DNA of 64,000 bases from Pseudomonas matsuisoli (GTDB lineage: Bacteria; Pseudomonadota; Gammaproteobacteria; Pseudomonadales; Pseudomonadaceae): contig NZ_BMPO01000002.1 in the NCBI RefSeq assembly GCF_014647635.1, forward strand, positions 558,001 to 622,000, written 5' to 3'. The notes under the pieces are model-generated. The model did no database searches. It worked only from the letters and a program-made list of their open reading frames with translations, and was not told the DNA's origin. Positions 1-8,241 of the stretch are shown here, one piece after another (position 1 is the stretch's first letter; each line of letters starts with the position of its first letter). Both the position numbers and the translations under genes were made by a program.

Positions 1-1
1 T

Positions 2-1333
2 CTACTGGACCTCGAACGAGGGTCCGTAGGGTGTATTCCACTGCTCAAGCAAAACGCAGTCATTGGTTTGCTGTATCTCGAAAATGCCCTGATTCCTGGC
101 ATCTTTGAGCCCGCCCGAGTGGACGTACTCGAATTGCTGGCCGCTCAGGCAGCCATCTCACTGAGTAACGCGCGCCTTTACAGCGATCTCAGCGCGGAGA
201 ATGAGCGGCGCCGGGCTAGTGAAGATACCTTGCGCCGTACCCAGGCGCTCATGGCGCTCGGCCAGGCTGTGAACAGGTACGGGACCTTTGCGTGGAAGCC
301 GTGCGAGGCCGCATCGTTATGGTCCGACCGGCTGCTCGATCAAGTTGGCCTTCCCCTACCCGAAAACAAGGAATACCTCGTCGATCCCACGGGCCTGGTA
401 CATCCTGATGAGCGAACGCTTTTCGCCGGACGATTGAGTCACATCGTCACTGCCCACGAGCCCTTCCGTCTTACGTTCAGAACGGTGGCGCTTGGAGGCA
501 GCTGTCACTATCTAGAGCTCGCCGGCGAACCTGATGACGCGGGAGACGGCTTCATCGGGGTGCTGCTGGATATCACCGACCGAACGCAGACCGAGATCGC
601 GCTGCGTGCCGCGCGCGGCGAGCTGGAACGTACTTCCCAGGCCAGCATCCTGGGAGAGCTGGCCGCATCGATTGCTCACGAAATCAATCAGCCTCTGGCG
701 TCGATCCTATCGAATGCGGGTGCCAGCATTCGTTGGCTGGATCGAGAAACGCCTGAAGTCGACGATGCACTTGAAGGCATTCGCGACATCGTTTCCGAAG
801 GCAAAAGAGCCGCTGAGATCGTCAATGCCATGCGTTCGTTGGCGCGCCAGGCTCCACCGCAATGCAAACGCTTTGCGGTCGACCGAATGATTCACGATGT
901 CCTGTCACTTACTAAAGCGGATATCCAGGATCAAAACGTGAGTCTCGTGCTAGACATCGCTCCAGCGATCAACGCATGGGGTGATCCCACGCAAATACAG
1001 CAAGTCGTTCGCAATTTGATCACGAATGCCGTAGAGGCGATGCAGCATCTGCCGCCGCTAACGCGTCGGCTATGCCTCTCGGCGCATTCGATGGGGGACG
1101 AAATCCTGGTAATTGTTCAGGACAGTGGTCCGGGCGTCTCACCCAGCGCGGAAGACCAGGTGTTCCAGGCGTTCTATACAAACAAACCCACTGGCATGGG
1201 GATGGGATTGGCGATCTGCTGGTCGATTATCAGCGCGCATGGCGGTTCACTCAGGTTCACCCGAGGACGTCGTGGCGAAAGCCTGTTCTTCTTTACCTTG
1301 CCCCTGGCCACGGACGACGCGACATGCCGCTAG
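2..1333 (+). CDS. Sensor histidine kinase, C-terminal part (5' end outside window)
   Basis: The reading frame is open from the left edge, so the true start lies upstream. What is visible is the end of a GAF-like domain, a linker helix, a degenerate PAS-like segment and a complete HisKA/HATPase core. The phosphoacceptor His is in the motif SIAHEINQPL (codon 677-679). An N-box (NLITNAVEAM) and G-boxes (DSGPGV, GMGMGLAI) follow. AHEINQPL is typical of kinases that end the large AAA-ATPase/GAF/histidine kinase proteins, which is the likely whole protein here. The response regulator 180 bp downstream on the same strand is the probable partner. I am confident of the kinase and less sure of the missing part. 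Confidence 0.85.
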   Translation, partial: LLDLERGSVGCIPLLKQNAVIGLLYLENALIPGIFEPARVDVLELLAAQAAISLSNARLYSDLSAENERRRASEDTLRRTQALMALGQAVNRYGTFAWKPCEAASLWSDRLLDQVGLPLPENKEYLVDPTGLVHPDERTLFAGRLSHIVTAHEPFRLTFRTVALGGSCHYLELAGEPDDAGDGFIGVLLDITDRTQTEIALRAARGELERTSQASILGELAASIAHEINQPLASILSNAGASIRWLDRETPEVDDALEGIRDIVSEGKRAAEIVNAMRSLARQAPPQCKRFAVDRMIHDVLSLTKADIQDQNVSLVLDIAPAINAWGDPTQIQQVVRNLITNAVEAMQHLPPLTRRLCLSAHSMGDEILVIVQDSGPGVSPSAEDQVFQAFYTNKPTGMGMGLAICWSIISAHGGSLRFTRGRRGESLFFFTLPLATDDATCR

Positions 1334-1512
1334 CGACTACGCCAAGACGTTCTCCGAGCGCTTGATGCTGGTGAGCCCAAGAAGCGGCCACGACGTTCAG
1401 AACTGCCAGCGCACGGACACCAAACTCGAGTATGCCGCATGGCCGTATACAGCCGCCTGTTGTCAGGATACTTCCGCTTTTAGTCCGCCCATTGCCACCT
1501 GCTTGAATAATA

Positions 1513-2622
1513 ATGATTCCTAGAAAAACATCCCGCTTACGTCTTTACCTCTGCGGGATGCCCCATCGCGACGCGGGCCACAACGGGCTATGCCAGCCAA
1601 GGCATCTGTACGTTGCGCGATTAACCCAGGCTCAAAGGGTGATAAGCGTGGTTAACCTTGGCTCGGCTCTTATTTCGCTCGACGGCGGGCGACTCAAAAA
1701 AGATGGCACGCTCCTTCCTATGAGCCGACCAGCTGAACAGATCTTCAAAGTTCTGTTGTCCTCCCTTAACCAGCTGGTCACCAAAGAAGAACTACTCTCT
1801 GCCGTGTGGCCGGACCGAGTGGTCGAAGAGAACAACCTGCAAGTTCATATCTCCTCTATCCGCAAGATTGCCGGCCTTGATCGCGCCACGCTGGAAACGG
1901 TTTCAGGCCGCGGCTACCGCCTGAACGTTATGGAAGCCGGGGGTAGCGATACAACCGTCGTGCCTCCGACACGACATCGTGCTTTCCAGACCGTCGAGCC
2001 CGTCGCCTGCGTGCACGTGGTGGATGACGAATGTTTAGTAAAAACGGCTTTGGTACGCCAACTCCGATCAGCCGGTATCACGGCCCTGGGGCATGCGTCG
2101 GCTGATGAGTTTTTAGCCACCTGTGACTTTACCGCTCCGAGTTGCCTTCTCCTTGACGTCAGGCTGGCCCAAAGCAGCGGTTTCGACCTGCAAGCGGAAC
2201 TTGCGAAACGCCAAGCCCCCATACCCATCGTCTTCATGACCGGCTTTGGAACGATCGATATGTCGGTGCGGGCAATGAAGGCCGGCGCTGAAAGTTTTCT
2301 CACCAAACCCATGGACGAAGCCGAACTGCTTCGTGTCGTGAGCGAGGCAATGATTCGCGCCAAGGTTTGGCATGAAGAAACGGCCGCCGACTACGCCATT
2401 CGCGGTCGATATGACCGTTTGAGCGAACGCGAGAAAGAGGTTTTCAAAGGGGTGGTCGCCGGCTACATGAACAAGGAGATCGCGATGGCGCTGGGCGTGC
2501 AAGAAGTGACGGTCAAGGTCTACAAGAAAAATGTAATGCTGAAGATGGGCGCGACGAAACTCGTCGAGCTCATCGATATGTCACGGGTCGTCCTCCCAGA
2601 GCGCACGCGCAAAACGGCTTAG
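1513..2622 (+). CDS. Response regulator with N-terminal winged helix, receiver and LuxR-type HTH
   Basis: Three domains are visible. An OmpR/CadC-type winged helix (about residues 46-140) carries the signature around VWPDRVVEENNLQVHIS and ends in SGRGYRL. A CheY-like receiver (about 165-283) has acidic pair D171/D172, phosphoacceptor D215, T243 and K265. A LuxR/GerE helix-turn-helix (about 302-357) begins LSEREKEVF. FixJ/NarL-type regulators normally have only the last two, so the extra N-terminal DNA-binding domain is unusual. The first 42 or so residues look non-globular, and a GTG at 1639 in the same frame is a plausible alternative start. It is probably phosphorylated by the kinase just upstream. 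Confidence 0.85.
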   Translation: MIPRKTSRLRLYLCGMPHRDAGHNGLCQPRHLYVARLTQAQRVISVVNLGSALISLDGGRLKKDGTLLPMSRPAEQIFKVLLSSLNQLVTKEELLSAVWPDRVVEENNLQVHISSIRKIAGLDRATLETVSGRGYRLNVMEAGGSDTTVVPPTRHRAFQTVEPVACVHVVDDECLVKTALVRQLRSAGITALGHASADEFLATCDFTAPSCLLLDVRLAQSSGFDLQAELAKRQAPIPIVFMTGFGTIDMSVRAMKAGAESFLTKPMDEAELLRVVSEAMIRAKVWHEETAADYAIRGRYDRLSEREKEVFKGVVAGYMNKEIAMALGVQEVTVKVYKKNVMLKMGATKLVELIDMSRVVLPERTRKTA

Positions 2623-2724
2623 GCGATTGCGCTGCCTTATAGCCCGCTCATGTGTCGGTCGTTCACCTACTCCCCGTTCTCCTATAGCGACCACCGACCT
2701 GGTACACGCAGGGGGCGATCAGGT

Positions 2725-3678
2725 TCATCCGAATTGATACCGATATTGTGCGGGGCTCAACTTCAGTCGAGCACTGAAAAGGGCTCGCATCTGCCGCGTG
2801 CTACCAAATCCGCTGCGAGCAGCAATCGTCTTCAACGGCAGGTCGGTCGACTCCAGTAAGTTACGCGCCGAATCGATGCGGGCCGTCAGCACGAATTCCA
2901 TGGGTGACAGGCCCGTTTCGCGGGTAAACACGCGGCTGAAGTTTCGCGGGCTCATGTTGGCGATCTCTGCCAGGGCGGACACCGTGTGCGGGATGCCGAC
3001 ATTGTCGATGACATACCGCTGGATAGCCTGCATCTGTGTGTCGTTTTCCCCTGTCGGCACTGACAACATAGGACTGAACTGGGTCTGCCCGCCTTGACGT
3101 TGCGTCACTACCAGCAGCACCTTGGCGACGTCCAACGCGATGGATTTGCCATGGTGTTCGGTCAAAACCGAAAGTGCCAGGTCTATCCCGGCGGTGACGC
3201 CGCCGCAGGAGATCATCGGTCCGTCTCGTAGGTAGATCGCTTCTGCCTGTACTTGCGCATTCGGGAAGCGTGTCGCGAGGCGTTCCTGGTAATGCCAATG
3301 CGTCGTGACCCGGCGACCGTCTAACAGTCCAGCTTCCCCAAGCAGGAACGCTCCCGTGCATACGGAACCGTAAGTGCAGCAATTATCAACGGTGCCGCGC
3401 AACCAGAGGGCGATGTCCCGGTGATCGCCGCTATAAGCGCCAGGTCCACCTGGAACCAACAGCACATCGTAGGCCGTAGGTGCTTCTTCGATGCTGTAGT
3501 CCGCGAACATGCGTAAACCGTTGGATGCCCGAAGCTCCTTGCGCGTCGGTGATATCGTCATCAGACGATAGTGCTTGTCAGCTGGCAGATATCGGTTCGC
3601 CAAAGAAAAAACGTCGATGGGTCCAGCTGCGTCCAGCATGAGGACGTCGTCGAAAAGCAGCAGGCCGACTGTGCGCAT
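2725..3678 (-). CDS. GlxA-family AraC transcriptional regulator (DJ-1/PfpI + AraC HTH)
   Basis: This 317-residue protein has an N-terminal DJ-1/PfpI (glutamine amidotransferase-like) domain and a C-terminal AraC double helix-turn-helix (about residues 215-315). The first domain shows the elbow motif SVCTGAFLLGEAGLL and the glycine-rich GGPGAYSGD. The HTH region contains LAEIANMSPRNFSRVF and IAARSGFGSTRQMRALF. In this family the DJ-1 domain senses a ligand rather than acting as an enzyme. It is divergent from a second, shorter AraC-type gene across about 225 bp, which suggests shared or cross control. The ligand cannot be inferred. Confidence 0.9.
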   Translation of the reverse strand: MRTVGLLLFDDVLMLDAAGPIDVFSLANRYLPADKHYRLMTISPTRKELRASNGLRMFADYSIEEAPTAYDVLLVPGGPGAYSGDHRDIALWLRGTVDNCCTYGSVCTGAFLLGEAGLLDGRRVTTHWHYQERLATRFPNAQVQAEAIYLRDGPMISCGGVTAGIDLALSVLTEHHGKSIALDVAKVLLVVTQRQGGQTQFSPMLSVPTGENDTQMQAIQRYVIDNVGIPHTVSALAEIANMSPRNFSRVFTRETGLSPMEFVLTARIDSARNLLESTDLPLKTIAARSGFGSTRQMRALFSARLKLSPAQYRYQFG

Positions 3679-3820
3679 GGTGAGCTCTAACCTTATTCGT
3701 ACGCTTCGCTTTGCCGATTAGAGCACGTAGTGCTATCGCCTTGCTCGGGGTCTGAGGCATGTCAGGCGCACGGCGCATGAGTTGAAATGGACGCCAACGC
3801 TGAGTGAACCGGCGATCGCC

Positions 3821-3840
3821 ATTTTCAGGAATTTTCAGGA
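3821..3840. repeat. Two tandem copies of a 10-bp repeat between divergent AraC-type genes
   Basis: The 10-mer ATTTTCAGGA occurs twice head to tail. The 10-bp period puts both copies on the same face of the helix, as expected for an AraC-type regulator binding direct repeats. It lies 64 bp upstream of the probable start of the short AraC gene. Operator function is inferred. Confidence 0.5.
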
Positions 3841-3903
3841 TCCGAAGAAGGACTCGACGTGCCTGGCGCGCGCAGCCTATTGCGGTCACTCAGGGAGACT
3901 GCA

Positions 3904-4458
3904 ATGGATACAACCACTGCCGACCAAGAAACCTATCAGCTCGCAAGGGACCTAAAAGCTGCGCTGCAAACCGCGAGGCATTCCGGGTCGGAGCGTTTTT
4001 ATCAGCTGGGCTTACGCCTTTGCCAACATCTGCTCGTCAAGTACGAGGATCTGAACCCCGCAACTGTCGCGACAGGCCCGGTTGCGCTGGCCGCCTGGCA
4101 GGAGCGGAAGGCGAAACACATACTGGGATCGACCCAACAGGACAAACTGCTCATCGCAGAGGTCGCGTCGCAATGCGCCATGTCCAGAAGCCACTTTTCC
4201 CGCGCCTTCAAGAAATCCACGGGGATGTCACCGCAGGAATGGTCGCTCAATTCCCGGATAGAGCGGGCGCAACGCTTGCTCACCGAGAGTTCGCTATCCA
4301 TGTGCCAGATTGCGCTGGAGTGTGGCTTCGCCGACCAGTCCCATTTCTCGCGGACGTTCAGCAAGCTGACCGGCACCTCGCCAAAGCGTTGGCAGCGTTG
4401 CCAATCACCCGTGAGTCAACACCAATGCGCGACGTTATCGGTACAGACATATCCCTAG
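3904..4458 (+). CDS. Short AraC-family transcriptional regulator
   Basis: The product is about 184 residues. The C-terminal half is a complete AraC double helix-turn-helix, with IAEVASQCAMSRSHFSRAFKKSTGMSP followed by ALECGFADQSHFSRTFSKLTGTSP (given in parts of the motif). The N-terminal 65 residues match no sensor domain I know. The start at 3904 is chosen because GGGAG precedes it by about 8 nt; a longer reading from 3859 lacks a good ribosome site. It resembles small SoxS/MarA-like regulators with an added N-terminal helix bundle. The effector is unknown. Confidence 0.85.
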   Translation: MDTTTADQETYQLARDLKAALQTARHSGSERFYQLGLRLCQHLLVKYEDLNPATVATGPVALAAWQERKAKHILGSTQQDKLLIAEVASQCAMSRSHFSRAFKKSTGMSPQEWSLNSRIERAQRLLTESSLSMCQIALECGFADQSHFSRTFSKLTGTSPKRWQRCQSPVSQHQCATLSVQTYP

Positions 4459-4485
4459 GGATAGTCCCACGCTGCGCTTAGGAGA

Positions 4486-4866
4486 TCAGCCTTCTATGCG
4501 AGGGTTGGCCTCCAGCGAGGCGTTCATGGAACCGTCCACTTTCCATGCCAAATGCGCACCGCGGCACTGAATATACATCTCACGGCTGTGAAAGCTATCG
4601 GCTGCTACATGGGCGTCCGCTTCTTCCTCGGACGCTTTGGCGATGCTGTTGCGCGCCAGCACTTCATACCCGTCAGTCGTGCAGAGCGCCGCGGCCGCCG
4701 TAGAGCACGCCGACCACCGCCCCATCAGCCCACCACACTTCACCAGATAGCCCATATCCCCGCTCTGGAAATACGCATGTTCGGAACTGGCGCAACCAGT
4801 CAACAGCGTGAACGCGATGAATGACAGGGACAAGGCAGCTGACTTGAGCGGGCGGGCAATGTTCAT
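4486..4866 (-). CDS. Small predicted lipoprotein
   Basis: The 126-residue product starts with a lipoprotein signal peptide: a basic start (MNIARPLKSA), a hydrophobic stretch and the lipobox LLTGCAS. The mature part is short and Cys-rich for its size (CGG, CST, LCT, IQCRGAH), so disulfides are possible. The start at 4866 is set by AGGAG about 8 nt upstream; the upstream ATG at 4893 lacks such a site. I do not recognise the family and assign no function. Confidence 0.75.
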   Translation of the reverse strand: MNIARPLKSAALSLSFIAFTLLTGCASSEHAYFQSGDMGYLVKCGGLMGRWSACSTAAAALCTTDGYEVLARNSIAKASEEEADAHVAADSFHSREMYIQCRGAHLAWKVDGSMNASLEANPRIEG

Positions 4867-4972
4867 GAGGGTGCTCCTGAGTGTTGGAGCCATCTTAGGA
4901 GCGGCAGGGTCGCCGCTATAAATCGTTCCTCACGATGTTCGACATTCCGAACGCTGATGCCTACATACCTTG

Positions 4973-5896
4973 CTAGAGCGGGCCAGGCGCCTCGCTTGCG
5001 GTCATATAGCTGACTATCCGCTCACGCAGCCAACGTTCGGCAGGGTCCTGGTCACCCGCAGCGCGCCAGACCATCATCAGTTTCGAAGGGACGATATCGA
5101 ACGGCGGATCTTCTGCGACGATACCGCCGCCGCAAACCAAGGCCGCCGCCACGTAATCAGGGATGGTGGCGATGAAGTCGGAGTTGCGAATCAGGGCGCC
5201 GAGACCGCTGAAATGCGGGACCGCCAGTGACACCCGCCGGCGGCGGCCGTGCCGCGCGAGATCGTCGTCGATGTTGCCGCTCAGGTCGCCTGACATCGAC
5301 ACCAGTGCGTGGGGCCGCTCGCAATAATCGTCCAACGTCAGCGGCCCACGACCATCATCGGCGCGGATGGCCACCGCCTTGATGTTGCGCAAGGTCCGGC
5401 ATTTTGCGTTAGCCGGCAATTGCGTGGTGTAGCTGATACCCGTGGATATCTCGCCGGTCGCCAACAGCCCTGGAAGCAGAAGGAAATTGGCAGGTCGAAC
5501 GACCATTACGCAGTTAGGGGCCTCAGTACGCAACTGGCTTAGCAATCCGGGCAAAAGTCCACACTCCACGTCGTCGGACATGCCAATGCGGAACACCGCG
5601 TCGCTCGATGCCGGATCGAACGCCTGCAGCTCGCTAATGGCCTGCGCGATCCCGTCGAGCGCTTCAGGAAGGCGCCGATGAATGTCCAGTGCCCGCGGTG
5701 TTGGCTCCATCGCCCGACCATTGCGCACGAACAATTGATCGTCGAAGAACGCCCTCAGGCGAAGCAATGCCGCGCTGATCGCAGGCTGGCCAAGAAAGAG
5801 CTTTTCCGCGGTACGGGTCAGGTTGCGTTCATGCATCAGGCTTTCGAAAACGATGAGCAGGTGCAGGTCCACCTTGCGCAGGTCGTTACGGTTCAT
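4973..5896 (-). CDS. LysR-family transcriptional regulator
   Basis: The 307-residue product starts MNRNDLRKVDLHLLIVFESL and has a typical LysR winged helix (residues about 6-65) with LTRTAEKLFLGQPAISAALLRLR. A periplasmic-binding-protein-like effector domain follows. The opening resembles the NodD/LeuO/PcaQ-type LysR group. The reading frame continues upstream to 6145, but that extension overlaps the isochorismatase gene and its terminator, so the ATG at 5896 is the start. It lies at the end of the four-gene operon ABM protein/amidohydrolase/MFS/isochorismatase, and is the most likely regulator of it. Confidence 0.9.
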   Translation of the reverse strand: MNRNDLRKVDLHLLIVFESLMHERNLTRTAEKLFLGQPAISAALLRLRAFFDDQLFVRNGRAMEPTPRALDIHRRLPEALDGIAQAISELQAFDPASSDAVFRIGMSDDVECGLLPGLLSQLRTEAPNCVMVVRPANFLLLPGLLATGEISTGISYTTQLPANAKCRTLRNIKAVAIRADDGRGPLTLDDYCERPHALVSMSGDLSGNIDDDLARHGRRRRVSLAVPHFSGLGALIRNSDFIATIPDYVAAALVCGGGIVAEDPPFDIVPSKLMMVWRAAGDQDPAERWLRERIVSYMTASEAPGPL

Positions 5897-5905
5897 GGCG
5901 ACTCC

Positions 5906-5939
5906 AAAAACGGAACTGCCCGGCACGAGGCCGGGCAGT
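5906..5939 (-). terminator. Intrinsic terminator after the isochorismatase-like gene
   Basis: A perfect 10-bp stem (ACTGCCCGGC / GCCGGGCAGT) with a 5-nt loop occupies 5915-5939. On the minus strand it is followed within 5 nt by a run of five T. It sits between the isochorismatase stop and the lysR start, so lysR probably has its own promoter or gets reduced read-through. Confidence 0.8.
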
Positions 5940-5970
5940 CGATAGCGTGCGGCAAGGCGCCGCCAGCGGG

Positions 5971-6597
5971 TTACTTGTTGTTCACGAGCGTGAAGTAGCT
6001 CGTCATCAGGTTGCGGTAGTTCGGGATGTGATTCGACAGCAGCGCACCCAGGCCCTCGATGTCGTTGCGCCAGTCGCGGTGCAGCTCGCAGGCGACGCTG
6101 AACCAGTTCATCATCTGCGCACCGGCCGCGTTCATGCGCGCCCACGCCGCCTGCTGGACCGTCTTGTCGAAGGTGCCCGAGGCATCGGTCACGACGAAAA
6201 CATCGAAGCCTTCAGCGAGCGCCGACAGGGTTGGGAACGCAACGCAAACGTCAGTTACAACACCTGCAATGATCAGCTGCTTGCGGCCCGTCGCTTTGAT
6301 CGCTGCAACGAAATCTTCGTTGTCCCATGCGTTGATCTGACCGGGACGCGCAACGTAAGGCGCGTCAGGGAACATGTCCTTCAGCTCGGGAACGAGCGGG
6401 CCGTTGGGGCCTTGCTCGAAGCTGGTTGTCAGGATGGTTGGCAGTTCGAAGAATTTGGCGCACGCGGCCAGCGCCAGAACGTTGTTCTTAAAGTCGCTGG
6501 GCGTGAAGTCCTGCACCAGCGAAATCAGGCCAGCTTGGTGGTCGACGAGCAGTACGACGGCATCGTCTTTGTTAAGGCGGTTATATGGCTTGCTCAT
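5971..6597 (-). CDS. Isochorismatase-family hydrolase (YcaC-like)
   Basis: The 208-residue product is full length for the family. The cysteine hydrolase triad is visible: D19 in LLVDHQAG, a basic residue near R84 and nucleophile C118 in GVVTDVCVAFP. The close resemblance to YcaC suggests an amide or related hydrolase rather than a true isochorismatase. AGGAG precedes the ATG by 8 nt. It is the last gene of a minus-strand operon with an MFS exporter, an amidohydrolase and an ABM-domain protein. The substrate is unknown. Confidence 0.88.
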   Translation of the reverse strand: MSKPYNRLNKDDAVVLLVDHQAGLISLVQDFTPSDFKNNVLALAACAKFFELPTILTTSFEQGPNGPLVPELKDMFPDAPYVARPGQINAWDNEDFVAAIKATGRKQLIIAGVVTDVCVAFPTLSALAEGFDVFVVTDASGTFDKTVQQAAWARMNAAGAQMMNWFSVACELHRDWRNDIEGLGALLSNHIPNYRNLMTSYFTLVNNK

Positions 6598-6638
6598 GAT
6601 GTAGCTCCTGTTTCGATTTACGAGAGATAGGTCGCCAG

Positions 6639-8234
6639 TCAGGCCGGCTTCCCAAGAAAATGACGAATGCGGACTTCGGTACCGAGTGTCATGTACTGTC
6701 GAGCAGCGGCCTCGATGCGTTGCTCTGCGCGGGTCACGCGGCCGTGATGACGAAGATGATCGAGCCAGGATTCGTCAAAGAAGAACTCGTGCCAAAGCCG
6801 AGGATTCTCGCTGTCTTGCATCAGCCCCCAGGACAACGATCCATTGCGGCGGCGCATGGCCCCCACGAACTGCATGGCATTCCGAAATACGTCCGCGTTC
6901 TCCAATGGAACGTCGTAGTCGATGGTCACCATCACCGGGCCGCGATCACAGTCGTAGTGTTCATCGAGCACAGGTGCCGGCCAGTGCATCGAAGGTGCAA
7001 GATCGTCCGCATCCGTTATGGGTAACTTCACGGCAAGGGTGAGCAGCACCCCGAGCAACAAGAATGCCCCGCCTCCAGTCAGCGCGATGGACAGCGACCA
7101 GTGACTGGCTACCGCCCCCCAGACGAGTCCACCCAACGCGCTACAGCCAAAAAAGACCAAGATATAAACTGCCAGGGCACGTGCCCTCACCCACGTGGGA
7201 ACAGACGTCTGGGCCGCGACTTGCAGGCTCGACAACACGGCGATCCACGCTGCTCCGCTGACGAGCATCACCGGAATGAGTGCGGCGAAGTCGCGTAGCC
7301 CCGCCAGAGCGAACAGTACGCAGGCGTATGCGCAGCTGGCCAATGCGACGACCGCACTGTTCGAAATCAACCGGCGCAGCGTAGGCAGCAGCATCGCCCC
7401 GCCCACCGCGCCGAGCCCGACGCACCCCAGCAAGATGCCGAAGTCTGCAGCCGTGCCAAGCAGCTCCTTGCGAACCAGAATCGGCAGCAACGCCATACCT
7501 GCGCTCGCACCGATAAAGAATGCTGCGGTGCGCAGCAGAACAGCCTGCAATGGCCGCGCGCTTCGGGCATACCGAAACCCCGCACGGATCGCCCCCATGA
7601 ACCGCTCCGCCGGTAGAAGCGGCGCCACGGTTTCGGTTCTCCAACAGAACAACGCGACCATCACCGCTAAGAATGAAATGGCGTTTAGCGCGAACGTCAG
7701 CCAGGGCCCACTTAAGCTGACGAGAAATCCTGCCAGGGCCGGGCCGATGGCGCGGGCCACATTGACGCCCAGGCTCGACAGTGCGATCGCTGCCGGTAAT
7801 ACCTCCTTGGCGACGACCTCCGGCGTGATAGCCGACCAGGCCGGCATCATCAATGCCGTGCCGATCCCCATGCACAACGTCAGGATGAGCAGCACCGGTA
7901 CACTCATCCATCCCGTCAGGGTCAATACCGCAAGCGTTAGCGCAACGCAGGCCATCCACGCCTGAACCCAGAGCAAGTAGCGGCGTTTGTCGACGATGTC
8001 CGCGAGCGCGCCGGCCGGCAGTGCCAGGAAGAACATCGGTAGCGCGCTGGCCACCTGAACCATCGCAACGGCGAGGGGGCTAGCGGACAGCGAGGTCATC
8101 AGCCAACCCGCGCCGACCTCATGCATCCAGGTACCGATGTTCGACGCGATACTGGCCAGCCAGAGCCATCGAAACACCCGGTTCGACAGCGGCGCCCAAG
8201 GGCCCTCTGTGCGTTGCGTCATGGCACTGTCCAT
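6639..8234 (-). CDS. MFS_3-type exporter with C-terminal ABM-like cytoplasmic domain
   Basis: About 531 residues. The first 400 form a major facilitator protein of the MFS_3/EntS type, with FRWLWLASIASNIGTWMHEVGAGWLMT at the start (only partly needed for recognition) and a DIVDKRR loop between helices 2 and 3. The last 110 residues are soluble and ferredoxin-like (VTIDYDVPLENADVFRNAM, WGLMQDSENPRLWHEFF). This tail is a known part of the MFS_3 (PF05977) family. The start at 8234 is chosen for GAGG just upstream; the frame extends further but into the neighbouring gene. Only 7 bp separate it from the amidohydrolase, so the two are co-translated or nearly so. It probably exports a small molecule. 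Confidence 0.88.
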   Translation of the reverse strand: MDSAMTQRTEGPWAPLSNRVFRWLWLASIASNIGTWMHEVGAGWLMTSLSASPLAVAMVQVASALPMFFLALPAGALADIVDKRRYLLWVQAWMACVALTLAVLTLTGWMSVPVLLILTLCMGIGTALMMPAWSAITPEVVAKEVLPAAIALSSLGVNVARAIGPALAGFLVSLSGPWLTFALNAISFLAVMVALFCWRTETVAPLLPAERFMGAIRAGFRYARSARPLQAVLLRTAAFFIGASAGMALLPILVRKELLGTAADFGILLGCVGLGAVGGAMLLPTLRRLISNSAVVALASCAYACVLFALAGLRDFAALIPVMLVSGAAWIAVLSSLQVAAQTSVPTWVRARALAVYILVFFGCSALGGLVWGAVASHWSLSIALTGGGAFLLLGVLLTLAVKLPITDADDLAPSMHWPAPVLDEHYDCDRGPVMVTIDYDVPLENADVFRNAMQFVGAMRRRNGSLSWGLMQDSENPRLWHEFFFDESWLDHLRHHGRVTRAEQRIEAAARQYMTLGTEVRIRHFLGKPA

Positions 8235-8241
8235 CGCGACC

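Noticed and set aside
4451-4462. Palindrome ATCCCTAGGGAT at the end of the short AraC gene
   Set aside because: It covers the stop codon and has no loop or T-run, so neither a terminator nor a well-placed operator can be supported.
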